From Arthrinium phaeospermum (Eukaryota; Ascomycota; Sordariomycetes; Amphisphaeriales; Apiosporaceae): a DNA stretch of 64,000 nucleotides. Within the stretch, counting starts at the first letter, position 1; each line of letters opens with the position of its first letter. Made by a program: the position numbers and the translations under genes. Where the stretch lies: assembly GCA_006503535.1 (NCBI GenBank), contig QYRS01000004.1:2170001-2234000 (forward strand). Reading direction: 5' to 3'. Shown in pieces: positions 12,569 to 23,815 of this stretch. Under the pieces are notes generated by a model. It was not told the DNA's origin, searched no databases, and saw only the letters and a program-made list of their open reading frames with translations.

Positions 12569-13806
12569 ACGATTGTGACGATGCTCGTTCGCGGATTGGC
12601 AGAGTAAAGAGCGGAAACCCGAGGGGAACCATGTATCCGCAGCGGAATCACGAATGCTTTTCTTCTTCTTTTCTTCCAATCCCCGGTCATGGAGTGTTAC
12701 ACGGTGTTCTAGCTTTGGTGCTTTGGACGAATCGCAATCGGGGTGTTCCAGGTTAACGGGCCTGCCCAACCTTTTTTGAATTTACCGCCCTCCGGGGAAA
12801 GCGGCACTACGCTAGCTTTCGATGCCGATCTCGTTTCCACATTAACCCGGCTCCCTTATCCCTACTTCTTCACGAAGCCAATGGCTGTCTTTCGGAAAGA
12901 CAAGAGGAAAAAGAAAAGAACCCGGTAAGATTGGCACGATTTCAGGCCTCAAGCCTGTGATGGCTCATATTCTGTTTCAATGTACGTGCTTGCCTAGCTC
13001 TACATACTTGATTTTCAACCGATGCAGCCACACATGCATTGGCTTTTACTATAAGCCATGATCCTAGGTTATGGTATGAGTATGATCTGATCATAGGACA
13101 TGGGCATGGGCATGATCTGCTATGAGGTGGCCACGTTTTGATAAAGCAGTCTTACCAGAATCCGGGGTTGACAGCTCATGGCGATTGTCAAACGGTCACT
13201 TGTGCAACAAGGGCGCAGGCTGTCATATCATGGCAACTGCGCCTGGCATCTGGATGGACGCCGGTCTTCAACGCATGTTTCATGCAATAATGGCCAGGCA
13301 TCGAATCTGCCAATCTGCCACCCCCTCTTCGTCTCCCCCACCCCTCCTAAATGCCAGTGGAATCGAACTAAGCATGGTCTACGAGGGCCTGCCTGCACTA
13401 ATTTACTCTGTACCACCGATGGCTTCAGCTAGCTCCATGAATCCAGGTTCTCGGAGCCAAGAGTCAAGACAGTATGCTATACTGTAGCCGCTGAGGAACT
13501 CTACCCCTGCTGGGGTACATGTAAGTAATATCACTTGCTTTTTCAGTCTGGCAACCTTGGTCACGATGCCTTGGGTCATTGCCAAAGTGCAGATTCAAGA
13601 AAAAAGCTGAGAAGCTGTGGTATTAGCTCTTTGCTTATTTCACGGTAGCCTTTCACCAGGCGAGTATCATAAAAGATAAGTATCTCGATCTCAGCCCTTT
13701 TCTGAGAATCCGCCTGCACATATATGGGATCTGTGTCGCTTGTGTGTTTGCAAGTATTCTGTCATCGCATCATCCATGTTTGTCACATATCAACTCGAGT
13801 GCAAAG
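12569..13806. other. intergenic region between dioxygenase and unknown gene
   Basis: Divergent promoters lie here. An imperfect local repeat of ATGATCTG around 13083-13120 (with TGATCTGATCA between) is the only structure I see. A TATA-like ACATATAT lies near 13717, about 90 bases before the next start codon. No gene is visible. Confidence 0.5.
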
Positions 13807-14577
13807 ATGAGCAAACTCATGTCATGGACGCGCTACTGTAACGAGGCGGATAAGGAATTAAAAAAGAAGGCTGCAGATTCGGCTGCATCCGGCAGCGAAT
13901 CCCATTACCAACTCAAAGGCATAGCAGAGCTGGCTTCGATGGAACAGACCTTTATGAGCTGGCGGGAGAACGTTATGCATTCTGCTTTTATACCTGAGCG
14001 GAAGCGGTTCTGCCTGAAAATCGACGGCCATCTCAGAGCGGCCTACGCCAAAGCATCCAACCAACCGACTGGGCCATTGTCTAGCCTCCAGGAACCATTC
14101 CTGCAACTGAAGAATGCTCTCAGGCAGCTCATGATCATTCGTGATTTCGACGACCGAGTGCCGGTGAAGGCCACTGAGGCACCCAGAGCCAGCAGAGGGG
14201 CAGAAGATGCTTGGTTAACCATCAAATTGCAATATGCCAAGGCTTGCCTGGTCCTTCTTGTTCGTATATTCGTATGGCATCCCAATTCCCCTACGCAATC
14301 CTTTCTTTGGGCATCCAGGGGGAAAGCACCGAAGAGGTTAACCAATAACTCATTTGTTCCCATACAGTGGCTCGTCCTGCCCGAGTACCCCGAGTGGTGG
14401 GAAGAGATCGAAGCCAGTCTCAACAACGAGGACTGGCTCAAACAGTTCATCCTAGACTCGCGCAAGTCGGAGCGTCTCGCTGTTTATGACCGAAAGCGCC
14501 TTCCCGATGTTCTTGAGGAGTTCCGTCGTCAAAAGAGAGCCATTGACAGCGGCGAGGGGCCTGAGAAGGGAGCTTGA
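13807..14577 (+). CDS. unrecognised soluble protein with a possible in-frame intron
   Basis: An ATG at 13807 opens a frame of 256 residues ending at 14577. I do not recognise a domain. The sequence is rich in Trp, Lys and Glu (EYPEWWEEIEASL, DVLEEFRRQKRAI), predicts mostly helices, and has no signal peptide or membrane span. Bases 14260-14367 look like an intron: donor GTTCGT, branch-like CCAATAAC, and acceptor CATACAG. Its length is 108 bases, a multiple of three with no stop. Removing it gives 220 residues and places LVLL next to WLVLPEYPEWW; keeping it inserts a Ser/Pro-rich stretch unlike its surroundings. I favour splicing. A TATA-like element about 90 bases upstream supports a real promoter. 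Function is unknown. Confidence 0.6.
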   Translation: MSKLMSWTRYCNEADKELKKKAADSAASGSESHYQLKGIAELASMEQTFMSWRENVMHSAFIPERKRFCLKIDGHLRAAYAKASNQPTGPLSSLQEPFLQLKNALRQLMIIRDFDDRVPVKATEAPRASRGAEDAWLTIKLQYAKACLVLLVRIFVWHPNSPTQSFLWASRGKAPKRLTNNSFVPIQWLVLPEYPEWWEEIEASLNNEDWLKQFILDSRKSERLAVYDRKRLPDVLEEFRRQKRAIDSGEGPEKGA

Positions 14578-15190
14578 GATAAGAGGTGATTTGAGCTTTG
14601 GCGCATTCGCATACAATTAGCACTCACGGTGCGTCTGCAAGGTGGAATGCGATTTTCACGTTGTAACAGGATCATCAGTCGTACCACAGGAAAAAAAACC
14701 AATATTCGAACAACAGAATAACCCCCCTAAAAGTAATATGAGAGGCAGCAAGAAGCTATTAGGTACATGTACACAGTTCAGCGAAATATAATAGTGGCTT
14801 CAAAGGGTCCCATCAGCCACAAGGATTTAGCCACCGATCATTTACATATGATTACGGAGTGACTGAGAAGGTAGAAAATTGGGACCTCGTCTACAGTAAG
14901 TGGAGAGCGTAGCTTCCTTAGCCGCTCTTCCCCAGAAAATCTGCCCGGATCTAAGTCCGCAAAGCAAAGAACTCGTGGGTCTCAAACCCAAAAGAAGGCA
15001 TTGACTTTTGCAAAACACCTACATGCTTGTCTTGTCTAATAGACCCTTGACGATCGATTTTTGGGTGACTACCTTTACCTTGCCCGAGCGATTCGCGCGG
15101 TGTTTTTCGGCCGTTACCTGTCACACACGACCACCACCCCCGCAAGGGTTCATCAGAACCGGCGGCTTTTTCTCTCGGAATTGCTAAACA
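14578..15190. other. spacer upstream of AIM11
   Basis: This is the 3' flank of the unknown gene and the AIM11 promoter. No feature is seen. Confidence 0.5.
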
Positions 15191-15820
15191 ATGTGGTCAT
15201 TCGGAACAACTTTCACAATGGCCAATGACCGAGATCCCAAAAGCGAGTCGCTGCCAGCAGCGGCGGCATCCACAGCGGCGGCACCGACAGCGACGACGAA
15301 CAGAACCAACGTACCTGAGACGAAGGCGACTACGCTACAGGAACCTATCAGCACGCGGCCCGACACCCGTACACCTATCTTCAGCCAGCGGTCGATGAAG
15401 CAACTCGGCCTTTTCTTCGGTGGTGCCGTCTTCCTCACCCTTTCCAGCCTCGTCACGAAGCGAGCTGTCGCCCGAAAACTCCAAGTAACGCAACCGAGAT
15501 TCTTCATACCGAGCAACAGCCCCGTGAAAAAGCTGGACGGGGACAATTCTCTCATTGCCGTAGAAGCATTGGGTCTGGCTACCTTGAACGTCTTCGGGTT
15601 CGGAATAATGACGACTGGCGGTCTGTCCTGGGCTTTCGACGTATCGACCGTAGCGGAGTTGAGAGGAATGGCTCGCAAAACCCTGGGAGCGGACGGATCC
15701 AAAACAGACGAGGAAGCAGAGAGGGAGGTCGAAGAATGGGTCGCCAAGATGCTCTTCAAGAAGGACGGCAAGGACAAGGGGGAACAGAAGCCGGACACGG
15801 AAGCTGAGAAGACCAAGTAG
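15191..15820 (+). CDS. AIM11: AIM11-like two-span mitochondrial membrane protein
   Basis: One exon encodes 209 residues from the ATG at 15191; a second ATG at 15218 (MANDRD) is an alternative start. Residues 20-50 are Ala/Thr-rich and disordered. A first hydrophobic segment (about 71-88, LGLFFGGAVFLTLSSLV) is followed by TKRAVARK. A second segment (about 125-147, LGLATLNVFGFGIMTTGG) runs into WAFDVSTVAELRGMARK. The pair of spans, the basic loop, PRFFIPSN and the WAFD-ELR stretch are the hallmarks of fungal Aim11 proteins. AIM11 was named for altered mitochondrial inheritance in a yeast screen; its biochemical role is unknown. The C-terminus is acidic then Lys-rich. The strand neighbours look independent. 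Confidence 0.85.
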   Translation: MWSFGTTFTMANDRDPKSESLPAAAASTAAAPTATTNRTNVPETKATTLQEPISTRPDTRTPIFSQRSMKQLGLFFGGAVFLTLSSLVTKRAVARKLQVTQPRFFIPSNSPVKKLDGDNSLIAVEALGLATLNVFGFGIMTTGGLSWAFDVSTVAELRGMARKTLGADGSKTDEEAEREVEEWVAKMLFKKDGKDKGEQKPDTEAEKTK

Positions 15821-16736
15821 GTCGTTATGGCAATGCAACGAGTATTTACGACTAAAAGCTGGCCGTTGGTTTCTGGCAATGTTTGTGCCTCTCGTACGTG
15901 TTCTCGTATTTTACGTTTTGGTATGGAAGGCATTCTTGCTGACACAATCTTCAGCATGCTGTCAGTAACTGCGCTGCAAAGGATGCCTCCAGTTCTGTAT
16001 GCCGCGCGAACATGTCATCAGGTTCGCATGGTACACTCGACCTGGTGGCGCCCGCGGCGTTTGTGGCAGCACTTGGATTGGAGTCAGCAATCCGCACTGT
16101 GACCAGACAATACCTTCCTGGAAGACAACGCCTCCCCTAGTAATGCTATGCATTCCCAAAGCGGTCTAATCTGGCGGATTGGTTCCCACCCAGCCTGCAG
16201 CCATATTGCTCTGTAGCCAAGGGGTCGACCATTCATCTGCCATATACGCTTGCTCCCCGTCCCGCTCCAAGGCTGATCAGGGTTGACTTACCGCCCCAAC
16301 TTCTCCACCCCCGCTGCCTACAACATATTCGAAAGATCGTGAAGTGACATGAATTCGATCATGTTGCTTTTCAGCCGCCTGCGCTTGGGAAATTTGGGGT
16401 ACATTGAACCATTCGACCTCCTTGAACGCAATTATGTAGCATACTTCATGTTGCATTCGCCACCAGTCCACCAGTATTAACCCCGGCACACATGCAAGAC
16501 GATGTCTGTCTGCATCGTGGACCAAGGCAAACTTGTTTTCTTTTTGCTACACATCGTGTGTCTCACCAACCCCATGGTCTTGCCTCGTATGTTCACAAGC
16601 ATGGCTTTCAGAGAAAATGATGTGGTATAATATCGTGGTGAATGTCCCCACCTTTCTTGATTTCTTCCATTCTCGTGTCCGGTTGTGTTGGTCGATGATG
16701 AATGCTTCAAGTCTCCCGTCGACTACATGAGACACC
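15821..16736. other. spacer between AIM11 and unknown acidic protein gene
   Basis: No feature is seen. The short frames on both strands do not resemble genes. An upstream coding exon of the next gene could be hidden here. Confidence 0.4.
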
Positions 16737-18309
16737 ATGGCGATGTACCATGTCAGAGTGCGCAACTGCTGGTGGGATCGAACCTTATCCAGATACTCCC
16801 AAGAGCGAGTCCACACCCCAGTCCAGTGTCCTGTCCGGCAGCAAAGGAACCGTGCGGCACCTTGCGCGGTTCGTCTTCTCAATGGAAAAGTGAGACTCGG
16901 CGTCCATCTTGTCGGCCACGACAAAGACTTGTCTGTCTGTAGTGGAGGACCGCCCTATCTTGCCGAGGCCCATGGCATGCTTATCAAAACGTCTCGGCCG
17001 ACGTGCCCGCATCCAATATGGGTGGTGCAGGAGAAGATCAAGTTTGAACACCCCTTTCCTGTTAGCATTGTCGATCTCTCCTCGCATGAATCCATGGAAT
17101 CTGAGTGCGCAAGAATCTGCTGGGTACCTCACCTCGAAGAATCCGATGGCACATTGCTTACCATCTTAAACGATGCCCCAGGGGAAGTTCAGATTGGTTC
17201 AACAAAGACCATCAGGTCTAATGTTGTAACGCAAGTGCCAGGGTGTCCTCAGAAGACAAAAGCCGAATGGGTCGAGATTAAGAGACTTTCGAGCTGTCGT
17301 AAGCTCGGCGAAAAAGAGAAGGAAGCCAAATTCAATGCTCAATTCGAATCACTTCGCTCAGACCAAAGAGCTTTGGATTCTCATGGGGAATCTTTACAAG
17401 ACTGCATCCGCTCGCCAGTGCAACGCCTCCTGACGTCCCCTTTCCGGCTGGATGCTCTTCCGGACTCAAGCTTAACCCTTGATGAGGACCTGGAGGTGCC
17501 ACAACCGGCGGCGTCGGACCGGAGCGTCGACGACAGCCTCGGCGGATCTAGTGATTTGAGCGACGACGACTACTTGTCTGAGGACCCTTTCGATCACCGG
17601 CCACTCTTCACGCCCAGACGCGTACGTGCTTTCTCAAGGTTTTTGGTCCTCCGCTGTCCCTGCCGACTTCGTTATTAATATTCTTCTACAGTCGAGACGA
17701 CTCTGTTGCAGATACCCCGATCTAGCTCCTACATTTGCTGACCCAGACCCGAGGCATCGGCATCTGCAAGACCAGGACTGTCCTCGCGGCTCAAAACACT
17801 CGGAACATTGTATCTTCACCGACCTCCAGCCCACGAAGTGCTTCCTGAAAAACCATCAGCACTGTCGCTTGGTGCCTGCAGACGAGGTACATAACATCGA
17901 TCTCGATTCTACTGCCACACCCCCAATAATCCCCGAAGCTTCGTCGTTCACACTCGCACTCGAGCAGTCGTCACTAGACCCGGCCCCAGGAGAGCAGCAT
18001 CATTCTAGTGATTGTGCTGTCGACGGCGAGGATGACTATCGGTCGGTATGCGACTGGCCACTCATCCCAGGCCTGGACGCACGGTTGTATTCTCCAGACC
18101 TCCCTGGGCCCGTCGACTGTACCTTTGCCTCCCCATCTCCTTTCATGGTACCAGACCCGACACCACCATGCGAGACTCGGCCCGTCACTCCTTCGCCTTC
18201 CATGATGGATATCGATGCGGAGTGGATGCCTATGCAAGAAGAGGGCATGTCGCTACTGCAGCATGGCTTGCCCTCCACGCCTCCTCCATCTGACGCGCCG
18301 TTCCTATGA
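16737..18309 (+). CDS. unrecognised acidic, Pro/Asp/Ser-rich protein
   Basis: Exons 16737-17621 and 17692-18309 join in frame (intron 17622-17691, donor GTACGT, acceptor CTACAG) for 500 residues. I recognise no family. Residues 1-100 are Cys/Arg-rich and odd for a fungal N-terminus, so the true start could be further downstream or in another exon. Residues 185-215 look helical and charged (KLGEKEKEAKFNAQFESLR). From about 240 the chain is acidic and Ser/Asp-rich (SSDLSDDDYLSEDPFDH). The second exon is Pro/Asp/Cys-rich and ends in MDIDAEWMPMQEEGMSLLQ, resembling an acidic, hydrophobic-dotted transactivation region. That likeness is an inference only, as no DNA-binding domain is visible. A CT/T-rich 3' flank follows near 18400. 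Confidence 0.5.
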
Positions 18310-19296
18310 AACAACCCCTAACACACTGCATGGGAGGTTATCATCTGGGCTTTATAGTAGGAGAACTCGGTTCGGTTCAATAGGAGGCTAGGCGCTTGTC
18401 TTTTTTTCTTCCCTTTTTTTTTCCTTTCATACATCTCGGGGTCAAATCCCTGGCTTGCCGGTAGCATGAGGTCGGTTCTCTGCAAAGTCATTCACTTGGT
18501 GGCACGTACTTTGTTACGATGTTGGGCTGAGCCAAAATCTTTTTCTCATGCCCCTGGCGCTCGCGGGCGGGAAGGTCTTTTTGTATTGTCGCTCCTTTTT
18601 ATGGATAAAAACAAATCTACGCTCTTTATGACTTCTTGTTTTCGTCGTACACTCTGAATTTCCTCTGGCTAACGAGGAATGCATGCAATTTGGAGCCCAG
18701 AACCTCTGAGAAGTGGTTTCTAACCTGCAGGATGCTGAATGATTTCCCTTATATTGCTGGTTTCAAAACTGTTTTCTCCTAAAGTATGTCTAGCTACCCA
18801 TGACCATGCTTGGAACGCAGCACGCAACGCTATTCTGGTACGTATTTATGTGTGATTGATAGTTTGAAAATCCCTATTCTTCACATGCGCTTCTTGCTTT
18901 TAAGGCCTGACCAGTCATGTGTCATAAACCCTATCCACATCTACACCTTATGTAAATATGCCAAGTCCTTATTTCCATGCCATTGCGCTTGTGCAATATT
19001 ACTTAAGTACATATGCCGCAGGAGCGCGCCTGTGCCAGCTGCATACACCAGCTGCAGACCACCATGAGAGTCTAACTTATACTTACGCTACATAGTAGGT
19101 GGATCCTGGCCAGTATCGTACATTCGTTGAAGTGGTACGTTCCAATAGGTAGGCAGACGCTGTAGTCGACATACAACAGCAAAGATCTACGTTACGTCCC
19201 TAATTGTGGAGTGTAACTTGGTCGCTGGAGATGGGCGTTGCAATCTCCCTCTCTCTCTCTCTGCTCTTCTTTTCTTCCTTTTGACTGCTTTTACTT
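18310..19296. other. spacer between convergent genes
   Basis: A T/C-rich run lies around 18398-18426 and a CT dinucleotide run around 19246-19262, next to the end of pantothenate kinase. No gene is seen. Confidence 0.5.
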
Positions 19297-21161
19297 CTAG
19301 GCCACAGCCTCTTCGGTGCCGTGTCCGGGCGCCTCCCCGTCTGCCCCAACCCGTACCCGTAGCCTGGCCTCGAGACTCTCGCCCTCCTCGAAGCTTCCCC
19401 TGCGACCCCAGTTCCGGGGCTGCTTCTTCAAGAACGCGCCCACGGCACCCAGGTAACCCTCATGCCTGAGGAAGTAGGCCTGTTTCTGGCCCTTGCTCCA
19501 GAACTTGAAGGCGTACGACAGAGTGTTCATGGTCTGCGGGTGCCCGCGGATGAAGGAGCCTCCGAAGTAGATGCGCGACAGGCCGTGTATTTGTGATTGC
19601 AAGTAGGCGATCTGGCCGATGTTGTTACTAATGGCGTACAGCAACGACCGCGAGATATCGGCGGAGTCAAACCGATTCCGGATCGCCTCCTCCGTCGTTA
19701 TGGGTGTAGAGCGGGGAGCCTCGGCTGGTTGGGAACTGCTTGAGGCCTCCTTGTTGGCCTCCTGCTTGGCGTTGTGGTCAGCATCGCCGTTGGACAAGCC
19801 GCCACTGTCCTCGGCTTCCTGCTCTGCTTCCCTCTTCATGCGGAAGACTTTGCCGAAAGAGCTGGCAATTGTCGAGCTCTTCAGACCGATCTTGCCATAG
19901 TCTGTGCCGTAGATGTCGCCCACCAGCATGTCGACCTTGGAGTTGTCTCCCTGCGCGGCCATGTCGAGCATCTCATCAAACGATTCGGCCGGGGTGAGGA
20001 GAGAAAGGATACCCCAGAGTGTACCTCCTCCCAGCGAAGTTCCACCTACACGCTCGTACGTCCTCGGCCCAGATATCTTCAGTATGCTAACACCGGAGCC
20101 AATGTTCACCAGCATATACGGGTATATGTTCTCTTCTGGTTCTGCGAAGTGCATCGGGTCCGTCTCGGAGTAGGTGAAGACTTCACGGGGTATCTCGGTA
20201 ATAAAGAAGTCAAGCCCTGCGAGTGCCGTTGGTAAGCAAGCCACGCCCTCTCCACACCACCACGGCGGCGGCAGGGGGATTTGGGGGGAAAGAGTGCCCA
20301 CCCGCGACAGAAGAAAAGCGAAGACGAAGGCGGGAAAAGCAATAGCGAGACTAACCAATGATTAAACACTCCATCTCATCCTCACGCAAAACGTCTACGC
20401 CCAGCCGCTCCCGGATCCTGTCGTAGTATTTGTATGCGCCGCCCCCGGTCGCCATGACGAGCAGCTCGCCGGGCCGGGACCCGTTGAGCTCGAACTGCTT
20501 GTCCTTGAGGTGCTTCATGAACTCGATGCAGTCGTCGATGCGGTCCGTCTCGAAGCTGAGGAAGTTTAGCCGGCCGCCGGGCTCCGTCGAATGCGCCTCG
20601 CGGGAGAAGTAGACGAGCTTGGCTAGCGAACCCCCGATCTTTGACACGAGGAAACGCAAACGCATGTTGTCAGCTACCAGTATGTATGATTGGGAGGCAT
20701 GCTTCTTCTTTTCTTCTCCTCCTCCTCAAAAGATGCGCGCATTATCAATGCGACACTGCAATGGTAGTGGTACATACATCGGCCGCGATGTGACTAACAA
20801 CTGCCGTGTGGTTCGGCAGCCGGATGTCCTTGGTCTCGTGGTAACTGGAGCCCACGGGCGAGCCGCTGACGGGCGTGGCCGGCTCTGCGCTGTCGGCAAT
20901 GTATGCGCCCTTGACGTTGATGCGCACCGAGCCCGGGTGGCCGATGGTGCTGTCGATCTCGGCCGTGCTCGTTATCGTCCGCGGTCGCCGGTACGCGGTG
21001 AGCGAGTCTGTGGAAGCGGCCGCGGCCGTGTGTTTCTGGGCGGCCGACTTGCTGCTGTTGTTGGCGCCGTCATCGCCGGCGGCATTCTCGTTCTCGCCGT
21101 GGGCAGGCGCCGCGTCGGCGACAGCTTGCGCTTCGGGTTGCGCTTCTTCGGGTCCAGGCAT
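19297..21161 (-). CDS. pantothenate kinase, eukaryotic type II
   Basis: Exons 20778-21161, 20356-20638 and 19297-20216 join in frame for 528 residues. Residues 1-70 are Ala/Gln/Ser-rich and disordered. After HIAAD the splice gives the acetate/sugar-kinase-fold glycine motif IGGSLAKLVYFSRE, which fixes the acceptor at GTCAAAG rather than the earlier TAG. Further family landmarks are ATGGGAYKYYD, YPYMLVNIGSGVSIL, GGTSLGGGTLWG, GDIYGTDYGKIGL, and YFGGSFIRGH. The enzyme phosphorylates pantothenate, the first and usually rate-limiting step of coenzyme A synthesis in the cytosol. An insert of about 50 residues (Glu/Asn/Ser-rich, around EAEDSGGLSNGDAD) sits inside the kinase domain and probably forms a loop. 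The C-terminal 30 residues beyond FLKKQPRNW are also variable. Confidence 0.93.
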
Positions 21162-22350
21162 CGCGGGGCTTTTTGCGACGAAGGGGGGACGGTGGACGGA
21201 CGGTGGGGTAATTTTTTTTCTTGTTCCCTCGGCTTCGATTTGAATTGAATCAACCGGTTCGTGGGGAGGGGAGTCGAATGCGGAAAGAGAGAAGGGAGAA
21301 AGGGCTCAAATGCCCAAAAAGCGGTAGGAGGCTTACGGCGGCATGGACGGTGTTTTATTTCTCACTGCCAATCCAAATTCCCGATCTTGTGTAAGAGGAA
21401 AGTTGCTTGTCGATGTTAAAATTGTCGTCCCGTCTCCCCATGTTCCATGCCACCTGCGCTGCAAGCACTGCAAAGCGCTGCACGTTCGGGCCAACGAACC
21501 ACTAGATTCCCACGTTTTCTCACGTCATTTAGCGCAAGCCCCCCGGACCGAGACCCCTATTCACTGTAATTTCTCGTGCTAGGTTACAGGGCAAATGCAC
21601 CGGTTTTCGGGGGCAGTCGGTGGATCTTTCCGCGCCTGCGGGACCTGTGTGACCCAGCCTGGAACAGTAACAAATTAATCACCTACTTCTCTAAGTATTC
21701 AGGAGCTCTTGTCTGCTCAAAGCACATCTACAGGCGTTGCCTTGCCTGGGTATGTATATAAGCACCATCTGACTACATGTAGATGTATATGGAAGCTCAC
21801 CCGCCTTACGTGTCAGCCTTTTTCCACTCTGCTTACCTGCAGGTGATTTTCCCAAACTACATACATAAGATCCTAACGCGCGTACGCCGGCTGCCACGGC
21901 ATTCGCATTAGGGTCGGGGATTACTCAGAACAGCTCGAGTCCGATCCGAGACAAAATGATTTCGTCAAACTTTGTGCGCCATGGTTGATTTGTATTAACG
22001 ATAGCCTGTTTTTATTGCATTGCGTAACGCGGCTAGTTTTCGTGTCCACAGGTTCTCCAAAACTTGGCTAATCTTGACTCTTGTTGAACCCGGAGAGTCG
22101 CCCGAGTATGTAGATAGATATTCTAGGTATGACGTCCTCTCTAAGAAAGAAAGGGGTCAGAGACACTGAACTGAAGATCACCCCTTTTACGAGTAAGTGC
22201 CCTTCCAAACACAACCCGACTTCCCATTTTGCTGAAGCTTTGCTTGGATCAAACGAGGGTAAGTGACAAAATAAAATTAATTTTTAAGTGAACGAAGCGC
22301 TTTCCCCCCCTTGACAGCGATTATAGTCGTAGTATTCGTTCCTTCCAACT
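21162..22350. other. spacer with the pantothenate kinase promoter
   Basis: TTAGGGTCGG occurs at 21907-21916, about 750 bases upstream of the kinase start. A TATA-like TATGTATATAAG lies near 21751. No coding sequence is seen. Confidence 0.45.
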
Positions 22351-23815
22351 CTAGAAGAACCTCCCAGCAGGGACTGCCACAAAGATGGCCGTGAACACAC
22401 CGGCGCCGAACAGGGCGACCAGCATGGACTGGATGAAGATAGTGTCCTGGATCTGGCGGAGGGCGGGCTCCTGGATCCAGACCTCGCGGTCGAAAACCTT
22501 GCGCACCACGTTGCGCTTCTCGTACTTGACGATCCAGGGCTCGTCCTCGTAGCTATTGGAGGACCCAAAGGACTCGAAACTGCCCTTCTTCAGGCTGGCC
22601 TCCTCGTCTTCGCCGTCGCCCTCGACGAAGAGCTCCCAGGGGCGCACGTGGCGGTGGTGCATCCCGTGGAGCACGACGCACATGCCCTTGTAGGCCGCGA
22701 TGAGGGTTGCGATGCCGATGACCCAGCCGATGGCCGCCAGTGCGCGCCAACCGCGGCCTACGCGGCTCAAGGTCAGGATCAGAGCCGCGAGGGTGGCCAG
22801 GAGGATGGTGCCGACGCCCAGGGCCCGGGCGAAGAAGACGCGGGCTGGGTTGCCGTTGCAGATGGACCAGCGGATGAAGTTGGGGTGGGCCTGCCGCCGT
22901 AAGCTGTTCTCAATGGTGCGCGCAATCTGGCGGAAGGCGGATGGGTGCGTGGTGTAAGCAAGGGCATGGATGGTAGCCCTTTGTTCACGCGCCGAAAGGT
23001 TCAGCTGCCGGGGCGCATCATCGGCTATGTATGTGGCGATGACTCGATCAATCTCTTCCCTGAAAGGTTGAATTGAGACTGGAAGGAGAGAAGTTAGTCA
23101 TCAAGCATACATTCTGCTGGCCTGCAACGGTCATCATCACCATCACCACTTACACGGTTGCTTCGCCCCAGCAGCGGCGAACGCTTCATACGCCTGAGAA
23201 CGGTAGTTTGTTGTCGCCTGTGAGCTCGAGAACACAGTCGACGCATCGTCACCATCTGCAGGCGTGCGTGGGGGTGTCGAAAAGGGGTCTTTGCTCTCAA
23301 TCGCCGCTTCGGCACCTTTCTCGAAATCGGTGCCCTTAAAGATCTTCGCCGCTTCGGGCTCCCTCCTCAGCTTCTCGGCGGCGTCTTTCTGGAACTTGGC
23401 CGCCACTTCATCCTCCATCGCCTGTGTCCACTCAGGCGCCAGGTTGATATCGGATGTGCTGACTTCTTGGAAGCGTTTGGCATAGTCGCGGTGCCAGAGG
23501 AAGAACTGCAGGTTTTCGGCTGCGTGCTCGATGTAGATGAGGTAGTTCATAAAATCTCGCACCGTGCATGGCTGGATGAGTTGTCAGTATAATGCCACAC
23601 CATAAGAGGGAACAACACGATCATGTTACCGGACAAGTGCCCCCATTGATGATCTTGTCGAAGGCGAGCGCATCAGGAACTCCTGCAGAAGCGCTTGATC
23701 GTCCCGATTTAAGGGACGCTTCTTCCTTGTCGCTACCTGATACATCACTATCCCGGCGATCCAGGGTCTCGCGACGCACATATTGAGGCCGGCGGTAGCT
23801 GAGGGAGAGAACCAT
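22351..23815 (-). CDS. RAX1: RAX1-like RGS-domain membrane protein
   Basis: Exons 23630-23815, 23154-23571 and 22351-23078 join in frame for 443 residues. An RGS-like helical domain starts near residue 63 (TVRDFMNYLIYIEHAAENLQ, LWHRDYAKRF) and is interrupted by an acidic Lys/Glu-rich loop and a Ser/Thr-rich linker (about 120-190). It resumes with QPFREEIDRVIATYI and HPSAFRQIARTIENSL. Three membrane spans follow, at about 284-304, 312-330 and 415-437, with GMHHRHVRPWELF between the second and third. An RGS fold fused to C-terminal spans is the Rax1 design: in budding yeast Rax1 partners Rax2 as a bud-site landmark, and filamentous fungi count it among their RGS proteins. GTPase-activating activity towards a G-alpha is not shown by the sequence. 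Confidence 0.82.

Noticed and set aside
15184..15957. 257-codon open frame on the - strand
   Set aside because: It is antisense to AIM11, which has clear family features on the + strand.
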